A DNA stretch of 64,000 nt from Cellulomonas telluris (GTDB taxonomy: Bacteria > Actinomycetota > Actinomycetes > Actinomycetales > Cellulomonadaceae). This document shows positions 24,349 to 34,541 of this stretch, piece after piece. The notes beneath the pieces are model-generated. The model did not search any database. It was not told the origin of the DNA and saw only the letters and a list, made by a program, of their open reading frames with translations. The stretch covers positions 62,001 through 126,000 of the forward strand of contig NZ_QXFN01000001.1 of assembly GCF_004886325.1 (NCBI RefSeq), written 5' to 3'. Within the stretch, counting starts at the first letter, position 1; each line of letters opens with the position of its first letter. The position numbers and the translations under genes were made by a program.

Positions 24349-24753
24349 ATGGCCCCCGACGTCCGCCTGCACATCCGCGGCGACCTGACCGACCCCGAGC
24401 TGGAGGCGCTGCACGCCGCCGCGTTCGGGCACCCCGAGGGACGCGTCCCGTGGCGGCGGCGCCTCGACCGGCACAGCCTCACCTGGCTGACCGCCCGCCT
24501 CGACGGGCGGCTGGTCGGCTTCGTCAACGTCGTCGGCGACGGGGGCGTGCACGCGATCCTGCTCGACACGTGCGTCGCGCCCGACCTGCAGGGCCGCGGC
24601 GTCGGGCGCGCGCTCGTGGCGGCTGCCGCCGACGAGGCGCGACGGGCGGGCTGCACCTGGCTGCACGCCGACTACGAGCCGGCGCTGACCCGCTTCTACG
24701 AGCAGGCGTGCGGGCTGCGGCACAGCGAGGCCGGTCTGCTCCGGCTCCGGTGA
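24349..24753 (+). CDS. GNAT family N-acetyltransferase
   Basis: The 134-aa enzyme has the acetyl-CoA loop CVAPDLQGRGVGRALVAAAADEA (about residues 78-100) and C-terminal RFYEQACGLRHSEAGLLRL. This is the layout of small actinobacterial GNAT proteins acting on small amines. The ATG at 24349 follows CACGAT (24337-24342) by exactly 6 nt, the same -10/start layout seen at 22252 and 13427. It lies 62 bp after the TspO-like gene on the same strand. Confidence 0.88.
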   Translation: MAPDVRLHIRGDLTDPELEALHAAAFGHPEGRVPWRRRLDRHSLTWLTARLDGRLVGFVNVVGDGGVHAILLDTCVAPDLQGRGVGRALVAAAADEARRAGCTWLHADYEPALTRFYEQACGLRHSEAGLLRLR

Positions 24754-24804
24754 CGGGGCGCGACGCTCACGCCGTCCCAGCGGCGCACCCGACATACTCG
24801 CCGC

Positions 24805-25305
24805 GTGCCGGCACAGCAGGGAGACCCGACGGCTGCGGACGGCGGCGGGCCGGCCGCACGCCGCGGCGCCCCCGCGCGCGTCCTCACTGTCACGGCCCTC
24901 GGGGCGGCCGTCGACGTCGCCCACGAGGTGCTCACGGCGCTGCGGTGCACCCACCGCAGGACCGGCACGACCGATGCACGCGTGTACGAGTTCGGCAGCC
25001 GGCTGGGCGACCTGGTGCTCGGTGGCGGAGGCGCACGCCTGCTCCTGCCCGCCCCGCTGCGGCGGCACGCGCTGCACGGGTGGCTCGTCGTCCACCCGTC
25101 CACGGCGACGCCGCCCACCCTCACCGTCGCGGCGGCCCGCTTCGACCCCGCCGCCGGCGCCTGGGCCGGCGCGGCGATCGACGCCGTCGTCCGCGAGCTC
25201 GACCGGCGCGGGCTCCTCACGGACGCCGGCGCCGAGCTCTCGAGCCTCACGCTGCCGGACAGCCCCGCGTTCCCGCGGCGGTTCCGCATGCACCGCGGCG
25301 ACTAG
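24805..25305 (+). CDS. Conserved hypothetical protein
   Basis: The 166-aa protein was not recognised with confidence. The centre (ARVYEFGSRLGDLVLGGGGARLLLPAPLRRHALHGWLVVHPS, split by a Gly run) is faintly like the luciferase-family DUF5519 pattern, where EF..R..., a basic region and H...W recur. I do not rely on that. No signal peptide or membrane span is seen. The GTG at 24805 follows CATACT (24793-24798) by 6 nt, supporting the start. It is convergent with the GPP34 gene 65 bp away. Confidence 0.65.
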   Translation: MPAQQGDPTAADGGGPAARRGAPARVLTVTALGAAVDVAHEVLTALRCTHRRTGTTDARVYEFGSRLGDLVLGGGGARLLLPAPLRRHALHGWLVVHPSTATPPTLTVAAARFDPAAGAWAGAAIDAVVRELDRRGLLTDAGAELSSLTLPDSPAFPRRFRMHRGD

Positions 25306-25369
25306 GGGGCGTGCCTGACGCGGTGGTGGTCAGCCGTGGCGGCGACGGACGGCTCTCGACGCGACCCCG

Positions 25370-26053
25370 TCAGCCCGACGACGCCGCTGCCGCTGCACCG
25401 CCCGCCGCGACGGCCGCGATCATCGCGCTCTGCACCGCCTCGACCGCCTTCCGCGCCGCCTCGCCGCCGACGTCGCCCGCCGCGAGCCGCTTCGCCCGGG
25501 CCTTGAGCTCCCGGTTCGGCAGCCCGGTGCCGGGCAGCACCTTGGGGAGGGCGTCGACGGCCGCGAGGAGCGCGACGAGTGACGCCTCCCGGGGGGTGGG
25601 CGCGCGCCCCGTGACCAGCACGTCGTGCAGGCCGCGGCGCACCTGCGCCTCGTGCGCGGAGTCCACGGCCGGCCACGTCGTCGTGGGGAAGATGCCGAGC
25701 ACGCGGCCCTCGTCCGCCCGCAGGACGCCCCGCGCGGCGAGCCGGTCGTAGAGGCGCTCGCGCAGGCCCTTGCGGATGCGGTCGAGGACCGCGGTGGGCG
25801 ACGCGCTGCCCGGGCCGGCGGCGCGGCGCAGTGCCTCGTCGAGGACCTCGTCGCCGAGCGGCGTGGCGTCCACCACGCGCAGGGTGGTGCGGGAGAACAG
25901 GCCCGACGACGTCACCGCGTCCAGCCGGCCCTCCGTCGCCAGCTGGGCGATGACGGCGCCCGCGACGGCGATGTCGCGGCGGGTGCCGTCCACGAGGGGC
26001 TTGCCCGTGGCGTCGTCGGTGAGCAGCAGCAGCACGTCCTCGGCGGCGATCAT
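25370..26053 (-). CDS. GPP34 family phosphoprotein (GOLPH3-like)
   Basis: The 227-aa protein begins MIAAEDVLLLLTDDATGKPL, the standard start of bacterial GPP34-domain proteins related to eukaryotic GOLPH3, which binds phosphatidylinositol-4-phosphate. Helical body features include AVAGAVIAQLATEGRL and the C-terminal LPNRELKARAKRLAAGDV. In actinobacteria the role is unknown but lipid binding is suspected. The Ala-rich tail (AMIAAVAAGGAAAAA) is probably a helix. The ATG at 26053 follows TAGCGT (26065-26060) by 6 nt. Confidence 0.88.
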   Translation of the reverse strand: MIAAEDVLLLLTDDATGKPLVDGTRRDIAVAGAVIAQLATEGRLDAVTSSGLFSRTTLRVVDATPLGDEVLDEALRRAAGPGSASPTAVLDRIRKGLRERLYDRLAARGVLRADEGRVLGIFPTTTWPAVDSAHEAQVRRGLHDVLVTGRAPTPREASLVALLAAVDALPKVLPGTGLPNRELKARAKRLAAGDVGGEAARKAVEAVQSAMIAAVAAGGAAAAASSG

Positions 26054-26141
26054 GCGTCCACGCTACGAGCGGGCGGCCCGGCGCGGATCGGCCGCCAGAC
26101 CGATCCGCGCCGTCCGTCCGCGGGCGGGCGGTCCGGCCCGG

Positions 26142-26534
26142 TCAGTCGGTCGGCGGCTCGTCCTCGCCGGCCTCCTCGGCCGCGTCGGCCTCCTCCTTGG
26201 TGCGGTGCACCGCGCCGTCCGCGTGCTCCGGCGGGCCGTACACCGTGTAGAGGATGAGCGGGTTCTCGCCCGTGTTCACGAAGTTGTGCTTCTTGCCGGC
26301 GGGGACGACGACGAGGTCGCCCTGCGCGACGTTCTTCTGCTGCCCCGAGACGATCGCCTTCCCGGTGCCGGAGACGAACGTGAGGATCTGGTCGATGTCC
26401 TCGTGCACCTCCTCACCGATCTCCCCACCCGGCGGGATGGTCATGACGACGAGCTGCGTGTGCTCGCCCGTCCACAGCACGCGGCGGAAGTCCGCGCTCT
26501 GCTCGGCGACGGTCGCGATCGTCCAGTGCTCCAC
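26142..26534 (-). CDS. Cupin domain protein
   Basis: The 130-aa protein is a single cupin barrel with motif 1 GEEVHEDIDQILTFVSGTG (the second His replaced by Asp, Glu retained) and motif 2 GDLVVVPAGKKHNFVN (final His kept). It ends in a Glu/Asp-rich tail. The set HxD...E...H suggests that metal binding is possible but altered. Proteins of this type are annotated as mannose-6-phosphate isomerase-like or stress cupins. The GTG at 26534 has a GAGAGGTG Shine-Dalgarno sequence at about 8 nt. Confidence 0.85.
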   Translation of the reverse strand: MEHWTIATVAEQSADFRRVLWTGEHTQLVVMTIPPGGEIGEEVHEDIDQILTFVSGTGKAIVSGQQKNVAQGDLVVVPAGKKHNFVNTGENPLILYTVYGPPEHADGAVHRTKEEADAAEEAGEDEPPTD

Positions 26535-26626
26535 GGGTGCTCACCTCTCGGTCGGGGCTGGTGACGTCGTCATCCTGCTGCGCCCGGACCGGTTCCGCCT
26601 GCGCTGGCAGTCCCCGACGCGGCACG

Positions 26627-27463
26627 TCAGCGGCAGCCGACGCGCTCCGTGTCGAGCGTGACGTCGTCCATCCAGACGTCGAACCGCTCGGGCGTCGTGC
26701 CGCCCTGGTAGAGCTGCCAGCCGACCTTCACCGTGTCCGCCGCCGGCAGGACGAAGTCGACGGGCGCACCGCCGTGCTCGGTGGTCGTCACCGTCATGTC
26801 GGGCTGCGGGACGCCGTCGAACCACACCGAGACGCGGTTCTCCGGCGCGGACCACTCGAACTCGACGCACTGCCACCGGTCCTCGACGGTCGGCGCGGAC
26901 TCCTGCCAGCTCGTCCAGTCGCCCGTCGGCCCGCCGTCGGCCCCGACGCCCCAGAAGATCGCGTCCGGCCCGACCGTCGGGGCGAACTGCCCGCCGAGCG
27001 GCCGCACGATCTCGTCGCTGCCGGAGCCGGTGACCTCGACGAGCGTGAAGTGCGCCCAGTCCGGCGCGGTCGGGAACTCGTCGACCTTGATCCGCAGCCG
27101 CCCCCAGAAGCTGTTGCCGGGCGCCGCGAAGTCGTGGACGGTGAGGAACGCCTTGCCGTTGTCCTCGGTGTGCACGCGCAGGACCTTGCCGGCGCGGCGG
27201 TCCCGCTCGACGTGGAGCGTCCCGTTGCGGCTGTCGATCCCCCAGTCGAGGCTCGCCGCACCGCCCGTCGGCAGGGACTCGAAGTCCTCGCAGAACAGGG
27301 CGTCGGTGCGGGCGCAGGGCCCGCGCTGCCCGTGGTGCCCCCGGTCGCCGTGCCGGCCACCGTCCGGCGTCGCCGCCGTCGCCGGCACCCCCGCGAGCGC
27401 GGACGCCGCCAGCGCCGTCGTCGCGAGCAGACCCACCGTGAGCGTCGTCCTGACCTTCTTCAT
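26627..27463 (-). CDS. Secreted Cip1-like / polysaccharide-lyase-fold protein
   Basis: The 278-aa protein has a Sec signal peptide (MKKVRTTLTVGLLATTALAAS to AGVPATAA, cleavage about residue 31), a His/Gly/Arg-rich linker, and a beta-jelly-roll domain: CEDFESLPTG, FWGRLRIKVDEFPTAPDWAHFTLVEV, WQCVEFEWSAPENRVSVWFDG and FDVWMDDVTLD. The pattern resembles Cip1 of Trichoderma and its bacterial relatives, which share the fold of glucuronan lyases and bind Ca2+. A role in plant-polysaccharide breakdown is inferred from that and from the shared promoter site. No Shine-Dalgarno sequence is obvious. Four Cys in the mature protein suggest disulfides. Confidence 0.78.
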   Translation of the reverse strand: MKKVRTTLTVGLLATTALAASALAGVPATAATPDGGRHGDRGHHGQRGPCARTDALFCEDFESLPTGGAASLDWGIDSRNGTLHVERDRRAGKVLRVHTEDNGKAFLTVHDFAAPGNSFWGRLRIKVDEFPTAPDWAHFTLVEVTGSGSDEIVRPLGGQFAPTVGPDAIFWGVGADGGPTGDWTSWQESAPTVEDRWQCVEFEWSAPENRVSVWFDGVPQPDMTVTTTEHGGAPVDFVLPAADTVKVGWQLYQGGTTPERFDVWMDDVTLDTERVGCR

Positions 27464-27504
27464 GCGTGCACCAGCCGTTCTCTCGCCTCGAGCGTGGGAC
27501 TCGC

Positions 27505-27549
27505 ACGCTAGGGACGCCGGCGGTGGACGGGCACGCCCCGAAACGATTG
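27505..27549 (-). promoter_or_regulatory. Promoter of the Cip1-like gene with upstream GAA-type site
   Basis: The -10 is TAGCGT (27510-27505). A GAAACGATTG site (27540-27549) lies 29 nt upstream of it. The nine-base core GAAACGATT is repeated in the promoters of the beta-helix protein (37550-37559, opposite strand) at 30 nt, and a related GAAGCGTTCC lies 29 nt before the GH5 -10. The spacing places it near -45, the usual place of an activator or of a LacI-type site abutting the -35. Confidence 0.65.
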
Positions 27550-27583
27550 GGCAGCCCGGGCGGGGCGGTCGTAGCGTCCCGGC

Positions 27584-28333
27584 GTGCCCGACGCCCACTT
27601 CGCCGACCCGCGCCTCGCCCGGCTGTACGACCCGCTCGACCCCGACCGGTCCGACCTCGACGCCTACCGCGCGCTCGTGGACGAGCTCGGCGCCGAGCGC
27701 GTCGTCGACCTCGGCTGCGGGACGGGGACGTTCGCGACGCTGCTCGCCGCCGACGGGTTCGACGTCGTCGGCGTCGACCCCGCGGGCGCGTCGCTCGACG
27801 TCGCCCGCGGCAAGCCGTGGGCCGAGCGGGTGCACTGGGTGCACGGGGACGCGACGGCCCTGCGCGGGCTCGCACCCGCCGACCTCGTGGTGATGACGGG
27901 CAACGTGTTCCAGGTGCTCACCACGCCCGCCGAGGCCCGGCGGACCCTCGTCGCCTGCCGGGACGCGCTGCGCCCGGGCGGGCACGTCGTCCTGGAGACG
28001 CGGGACCCGGCCCGGCGCGCCTGGGAGGCGTGGACGGCGGACCGCACCCGCGCGACCACCCGCGTCGCCGGCGTGGGCGAGGTCGAGACCTGGGTCGACG
28101 TTACGGCCGTGGACCTGCCGCTCGTGTCGTTCCGCTCGTCGTTCGTCGTGCCCGGCGACGGGCTGCTGACGTCCGACTCGACGCTGCGGTTCTGGCACCT
28201 CGCCGAGGTCCGGACGCTCGTCGCCGAGGCGGGGCTCGACGTGGTGGACGTGCGGGACGCGCCGGACCGGCCGGGGCTCGAGCACGTCGTCGTCGCGCGG
28301 CTGCCGCCCGACGACCGGACGCCCCGCCCCTAG
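27584..28333 (+). CDS. Class I SAM-dependent methyltransferase
   Basis: The 249-aa protein has SAM motif I VVDLGCGTGTFATLL (residues 39-53), post-I VVGVDPAGASLDVAR, motif II DLVVMTGNVFQVL and post-II LRPGGHVVLETRDP. It lacks signs of a specific acceptor domain, so the substrate is unknown. The GTG at 27584 follows TAGCGT (27572-27577) by 6 nt. Its TAG stop is shared as complementary CTAG with the stop of the convergent DinB gene. Confidence 0.9.
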   Translation: MPDAHFADPRLARLYDPLDPDRSDLDAYRALVDELGAERVVDLGCGTGTFATLLAADGFDVVGVDPAGASLDVARGKPWAERVHWVHGDATALRGLAPADLVVMTGNVFQVLTTPAEARRTLVACRDALRPGGHVVLETRDPARRAWEAWTADRTRATTRVAGVGEVETWVDVTAVDLPLVSFRSSFVVPGDGLLTSDSTLRFWHLAEVRTLVAEAGLDVVDVRDAPDRPGLEHVVVARLPPDDRTPRP

Positions 28334-29100
28334 CCCTCGGTCACGCCGGCGCGTCCCGCCGCGATCGCGTCCAGGTCGCGCAGCGCGTAGCGCAGGTGCT
28401 CCCACTCCTCCTCGAGGATCGTGTGCAGGCAGGACAGCGTCGTCTCCGGGTGCTGCGGCGCCCACGGGTTGCGCCGGGGTACGGCGAGGTCCTCCGCGGT
28501 GACGGTGGCGAGCAGGTCCCGGACCATCGCGAGCCGGCCCGCGCGGACGTCGAGCACCTCGTCGTACGGGGGCGTCCCCTCCGCGAAGACGGACGGGTCG
28601 TGGCCGTCGAGCGCGTACTCGTCGTTCGGCTGCCCGATCGGGTGGTACGGCTGCTCGACGCCGAGCACCGCTCCCCGCAGCCACGTGTCCGTGGCCATGA
28701 CGAGGTGCCGCAGCGTCTGCGCGAAGGACCACTCCCCGTCCACACGGACGTCGACGGTCCCCGGGGGCATCGCGGCCGCTCGGTCGAGGGCGGCGTCCCA
28801 GGCCCGCTCGACCGCCGCCCACGCGGCGCGCAGCCCGTCCGGGTCGGAGGCCCGCCGCTGCGCGCGGCCTGGGAACCGGCGGTCCAGCTCGGCGTCCACG
28901 AACGGGGTGACGTCCACGCCGTTGACGAGCAACCGGCTCCGCCCGTCGAGGAGCCACGGCGCGTCCACGTCCGCGTCGGCCACGTCGACCCCGCGCATGA
29001 CGACGCCCGACAGGTCGGCGCCGACGAAGCGGGCACCGCGCAGGTCGGCGCCCTCGAACCGGGCCCCCCGCAGGTCGTCCGACCCGGTGAACGTGGTCAT
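28330..29100 (-). CDS. Pentapeptide-repeat and DinB domain fusion protein
   Basis: The 256-aa protein starts with about five pentapeptide repeats (LRGARFEGADLRGARFVGAD and following, residues 9-45, pattern A(D/N)LxG). It continues with a DinB-type four-helix domain from about residue 85. Metal-binding His candidates are in WSFAQTLRHLVMATDTWLRG (the family H-x3-D motif) and in LHTILEEEWEHLRYALRDLD. DinB proteins are thiol-dependent metalloenzymes. The start is the first ATG before the repeats; leader GAGGAGGGCG is at about 7 nt. It shares a CTAG stop with the convergent methyltransferase. Confidence 0.85.
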   Translation of the reverse strand: MTTFTGSDDLRGARFEGADLRGARFVGADLSGVVMRGVDVADADVDAPWLLDGRSRLLVNGVDVTPFVDAELDRRFPGRAQRRASDPDGLRAAWAAVERAWDAALDRAAAMPPGTVDVRVDGEWSFAQTLRHLVMATDTWLRGAVLGVEQPYHPIGQPNDEYALDGHDPSVFAEGTPPYDEVLDVRAGRLAMVRDLLATVTAEDLAVPRRNPWAPQHPETTLSCLHTILEEEWEHLRYALRDLDAIAAGRAGVTEG

Positions 29101-29427
29101 GGCGTCGCCCTCCTCACTCGTGGCGGCACCCCGGCCGTCGTCCCGCCCGTCGCGGCGACCGTAGCCGGGGGGACTGACAGCCGGATGACGCCGCACGCGA
29201 CCGCCGCCGGCCGCCCCGCCCCTTCCCCCGTGCGCCGCCCCCACGCCCGAGCACGGCGAGGTCACCGCGCTGCTGCACGACGAGGAGGCGGGGGCGCTCG
29301 TCCAGCTCGGTCGGGGCTGAGCGCGGGTCCGGCCGGCGCGACCGTGGGGCGCCCGAAGCCGCGACGGGCGGGCGCTCCCGGTGGCCCCGACCTAGCGTGG
29401 ACGCACGACCGGCCCCCGGGAGGCACC
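29101..29427. other. Gap between DinB fusion and hemerythrin-like gene
   Basis: This 327-bp stretch carries the leader of the DinB gene (GAGGAGGG) and, on the right, a TAGCGT -10 near 29394 with GGGAGG before the hemerythrin GTG. Between 29240 and 29320 one short frame reads PEHGEVTALLHDEEAGALVQLG and then TGA, with coding-like third-position GC but no start; it may be a remnant of a lost gene. Confidence 0.5.
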
Positions 29428-30150
29428 GTGCCCACGTCCATCGCCGACCAGAGCGTCACCGAGCTGGGCGGGCGTCTGAGCGTGCTGGCCCGCCAGCGCG
29501 CCGACCACGTCCACCTGGACCGCCTGCTGCACGAGCTCGACGGCGCCACCGGCGAGCACCAGCAGCAGGTGCTGCTGCGGCTCTACCGGCTCGTGTTCCC
29601 GCACGCGTTCGCGGAGGAGTCCGTGCTGTGGCCGCTCATGCGCCGTGCGCTGCCCGACGGCGAGGAGCTGACGCTCGAGGTGGAGCGTGAGCACCAGGAG
29701 GTCAACGAGCTCGTCACGCGGCTCGAGCGGACGGACGCCGACGACCCCGCGCGCGGTCCGCTGCTCGACCGGCTCGCCGCGGTGCTGCGCGAGGACGTGC
29801 GCGACGAGGAGGACGAGCTGTTCCCGCGGCTGCAGGCCGTCACGGACCGCCGGCAGCTGGTGCTGCTCGGGCTGCTGTGGGAGGTGGTGCGGCGGGTCGC
29901 GCCGACGCGCGCGCACCCGGTGGTGGCGCGGCGCCCCCCGGGCAACGTGATCTCGGCGCTGCCGCTGTCGGTGGTCGACCGGCTCCGCGACGTCGCCGAC
30001 GCGGTCGTGCCGCACGCGCCGGAGCGCGTCCGGCCGGCGCTGCGGGCGACCAGCCGGGGTCTCGCGTCGGTCGGCCACGCGGTCGAGCGCATCCACCTGC
30101 TGCGCATCGGCGAGGACCCCTCGACGCGGGTCGCCGCGTCGGCGGCGTGA
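29428..30150 (+). CDS. Hemerythrin domain-containing protein
   Basis: The 240-aa protein has an HHE four-helix domain in residues 10-150. The visible ligands are H in DHVHLDRLL, HxxxE in FPHAFAEESVLWP, and H in REHQEVNEL. The last helix, which normally reads HxxxEE, is REDVRDEEDELFP: the His is Asp while the Glu is kept. An extra C-terminal part (residues 160-240) is helical. Such proteins bind a di-iron centre and sense oxygen or nitric oxide. The lost ligand could change the centre. GTG at 29428 with GGGAGG. Confidence 0.82.
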   Translation: MPTSIADQSVTELGGRLSVLARQRADHVHLDRLLHELDGATGEHQQQVLLRLYRLVFPHAFAEESVLWPLMRRALPDGEELTLEVEREHQEVNELVTRLERTDADDPARGPLLDRLAAVLREDVRDEEDELFPRLQAVTDRRQLVLLGLLWEVVRRVAPTRAHPVVARRPPGNVISALPLSVVDRLRDVADAVVPHAPERVRPALRATSRGLASVGHAVERIHLLRIGEDPSTRVAASAA

Positions 30151-30182
30151 GCTCCCCGGCCTGAGCACGGCCGGCCCACGCG

Positions 30183-30590
30183 TCAGCCGGCGGCCCGGGG
30201 CCCCGCCTGCCGCCGGCGCAGCCGACGCTGCTGGGCTGCCACGTACTCGCGCGCGCGCCGCTGGCCGCCGCGCTCGGCGATCGCGCCCGCGAGCGCGTCG
30301 AGCGACCGCCCGACGACGTCCTCGTCCGGCTGCCACCCGCGCCGCTCGCACTCCTCGAGCCACTCGACGACCCCGCGGTGCCCGCGCTGACCGTTGCAGC
30401 GCCGGCACGCCGGCACCTCGTTCTCCAGCCACGACGGCCCGCCCTTGGCGCGCGGCACCAGGTGCTCACGGGTCGCGGGCACGAGGCCGCTGAAGGGGCG
30501 ACCGCACCACACGCAGCGGGCGCCGTCCCGCGCCACGGCGAGCCGCAGCCGCTCGCTGCGGTCGGTTTGGCGCGCGTCCGTCGGGGGCAC
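30183..30590 (-). CDS. HNH endonuclease
   Basis: The 135-aa protein has a standard HNH motif: CVWCGRPF (first CxxC, residues 26-33), TREHLVPRAKGG (the catalytic His in EHLVP), NEVPACRRCNGQRG (Asn and second CxxC). The family includes restriction, homing and phage-packaging nucleases as well as uncharacterised housekeeping proteins. The C-terminal helix is Arg-rich and may bind DNA. The GTG at 30590 follows TAGCGT (30602-30597) by 6 nt. Confidence 0.85.
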   Translation of the reverse strand: MPPTDARQTDRSERLRLAVARDGARCVWCGRPFSGLVPATREHLVPRAKGGPSWLENEVPACRRCNGQRGHRGVVEWLEECERRGWQPDEDVVGRSLDALAGAIAERGGQRRAREYVAAQQRRLRRRQAGPRAAG

Positions 30591-33102
<2,512 letters not shown>

Positions 33103-33107
33103 CCCAC

Positions 33108-33136
33108 CCGGCCGGGGCGCCCGACGCCCCGGCCGG
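33108..33136 (+). terminator. Terminator hairpin 1 after the xylanase gene
   Basis: Perfect 12-bp stem (33108-33119 with 33125-33136), loop CCCGA, six bases after the xylanase stop. It is the first of four successive inverted repeats and is probably the main terminator. Confidence 0.75.
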
Positions 33137-33139
33137 TCC

Positions 33140-33162
33140 GGGCCGGCGCCCGACGCCGGCCC
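33140..33162 (+). terminator. Terminator hairpin 2 after the xylanase gene
   Basis: A 9-bp perfect stem (33140-33148 with 33154-33162) with the same CCCGA loop as hairpin 1 and a stem sharing its sequence, suggesting a local duplication. Confidence 0.6.
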
Positions 33163-33178
33163 CACCGGCGACCGGTGC

Positions 33179-33256
33179 GGCTCGGTGACCACCGAGCCCA
33201 CCGCCCCTCGCCCACCCGAACGCCCGGTCCGCACCTCCCTCGCGGACCGGGCGTTC
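33179..33256. repeat. Two further inverted repeats downstream of the xylanase
   Basis: One has 9-bp arms (33179-33187 with 33190-33198) and a 2-nt centre. The other has perfect 15-bp arms (33218-33232 with 33242-33256) and a 9-nt loop. With the two before them they make four hairpins in 149 bp. Confidence 0.65.
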
Positions 33257-33337
33257 GCACACCCCGCCCCTGCCCCGCCCCCCGCCCAGCCCCTCCCACC
33301 TCCGCCCGCACCCCTCCCCGCCCTCCCCCCGTGCGCC

Positions 33338-33424
33338 GACTTCGCCACTCGGGCCCGAGTTCGCCACTCCGGCCCGAGTTCGACAGGTCCACGTGGCGAA
33401 GTCGAGCCGTACTGGCGAACTCGG
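33338..33424. repeat. 19-bp periodic array of GAGTTCGCCA units (left of the DUF559-like gene)
   Basis: Direct units begin at 33338 (GACTTCGCCA), 33357 (GAGTTCGCCA) and 33376 (GAGTTCGACA), spaced exactly 19 bp. Inverted units TGGCGAAGTC and TGGCGAACTC end at 33403 and 33422, also 19 bp apart. A matching array lies right of the gene at 34542. The remaining 33425-33548 shows no gene. Confidence 0.8.
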
Positions 33425-33548
33425 CGGAGGCGCCGCCCGTCCGGGGTCAGCTGGTGTCAGGCGTCCTCAGGCCTCCGTGGCGAGTGCCTGTCCACAGGAT
33501 GCGAGCACGCAGCTCGACGCCGGCCTGACCTGCGCGGAGGCTGCGGGG

Positions 33549-34511
33549 ATGCCTCGCCGTCCCGGATCCTCGTCGGTGCTGCCCGCCCCACCCGTGCCTG
33601 CGGTGCACCTGCGGGCCGAGCACGCGCGCTCGGACGTGACGGCGCGCGTCCGCTCCGGGTCGTGGACGCGGGCGCGACGGGGCGCCTACGTCGACAGCGC
33701 GCCCGGGTGCGACGGGCGCGTCGACGCGCGGCTGGCCCTCGCCCGACTCGTCGCGGTCCACCGGCAGAGTGCGCGGCCACCGGTGTTCGTCCGCGAGTCC
33801 GCCGCCCTCGTCTGGGGCCTGCCGCTCGTCGCCCCTCCCGGGCTCGTCCACGTCGCCCAGTCGACCCGGCCGAGCGGCGGCAGCGCCCGCGACGTGCTGC
33901 GCCACGTGGTGGACGTACCGCAGGAGTACCGCGTCACGCACCGGGGCTTCCGCGTGACCACGCTCGAGCGGACGCTGGTGGACTGTGCGGCGACTCTGGA
34001 CCCGTACGCCGGCCTCGTCGTCGCCGACGCAGCCCTGCACCGGGGGGCCGACCGGGACCGAGTGCTGGCGATCCTGGAGGAGTCCGCCGGACGTCGAGGC
34101 GTCCGACGCGCGCGTGCCGTGGTGGAGGCGGCCGACGGCGGCGCCGAGTCCCCCGGGGAGACGTGGCTGCGTTGGACCCTGCTGCGCCTCGGACTTCCGA
34201 CGCCCGAGACGCAGGTCCTCGTCCGGACGCGCTCAGGTCGGTACTGGGCCGACCTGGGGTACCCGGCGGCACGACTGCTGCTCGAGTACGACGGTGCGGA
34301 GAAGTACGGCCGCGACGGCGTCGCCGCCGTCGAAGCACTGCGCCGGGAGCGGCGTCGCCAGCTCGCCGTCGAGGACGCGGGCTGGCGGGTCCTGCGCGCC
34401 ACGTCGGCGGACCGCAGCGACCCGCACGGCCTGGTCGCTCGGGTCCGCGCCCTCCTCCCACCGGCACCCCTCATTCCCCGCCCCGACCTCCAGCCACCCC
34501 TCCGGCCCTGA
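33549..34511 (+). CDS. DUF559-like protein with possible Vsr-type nuclease core
   Basis: The 320-aa protein has an N-terminal part like the AbiEi-type winged-helix (residues 15-75, with RSGSWTRARRGAYV). A middle region reads VWGLPL...THRGFRVTTLERTLVDCA, and a C-terminal domain resembles DUF559/Vsr endonucleases (ETWLRWTLLRLGLPTPETQVLV, ADLGYPAARLLLEYDGAEKYGRD, GWRVLRATSAD). The LLLEYDG...K segment could supply E and K of a PD-(D/E)XK core. Such proteins are frequent in actinobacteria and uncharacterised. The ATG at 33549 matches the usual family start. It is flanked on both sides by 19-bp repeat arrays, which may mean a mobile or self-regulated unit. Confidence 0.7.
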   Translation: MPRRPGSSSVLPAPPVPAVHLRAEHARSDVTARVRSGSWTRARRGAYVDSAPGCDGRVDARLALARLVAVHRQSARPPVFVRESAALVWGLPLVAPPGLVHVAQSTRPSGGSARDVLRHVVDVPQEYRVTHRGFRVTTLERTLVDCAATLDPYAGLVVADAALHRGADRDRVLAILEESAGRRGVRRARAVVEAADGGAESPGETWLRWTLLRLGLPTPETQVLVRTRSGRYWADLGYPAARLLLEYDGAEKYGRDGVAAVEALRRERRRQLAVEDAGWRVLRATSADRSDPHGLVARVRALLPPAPLIPRPDLQPPLRP

Positions 34512-34541
34512 CGGCCCTGCCACCACCTCGCCACCGCGCCG

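Noticed and set aside
29185-29320. Short coding-like frame ending GALVQLG before a TGA
   Set aside because: No start codon with supporting signal and no recognisable family; kept only as a possible remnant in the gap description.
33338-33424. CRISPR array
   Set aside because: Units are 19 bp apart with no spacers of 30 bp and include inverted copies; no cas genes in the window.
33549-34511. AbiE-type toxin-antitoxin system
   Set aside because: Only an AbiEi-like N-terminal segment is visible, and no AbiEii nucleotidyltransferase gene is next to it.
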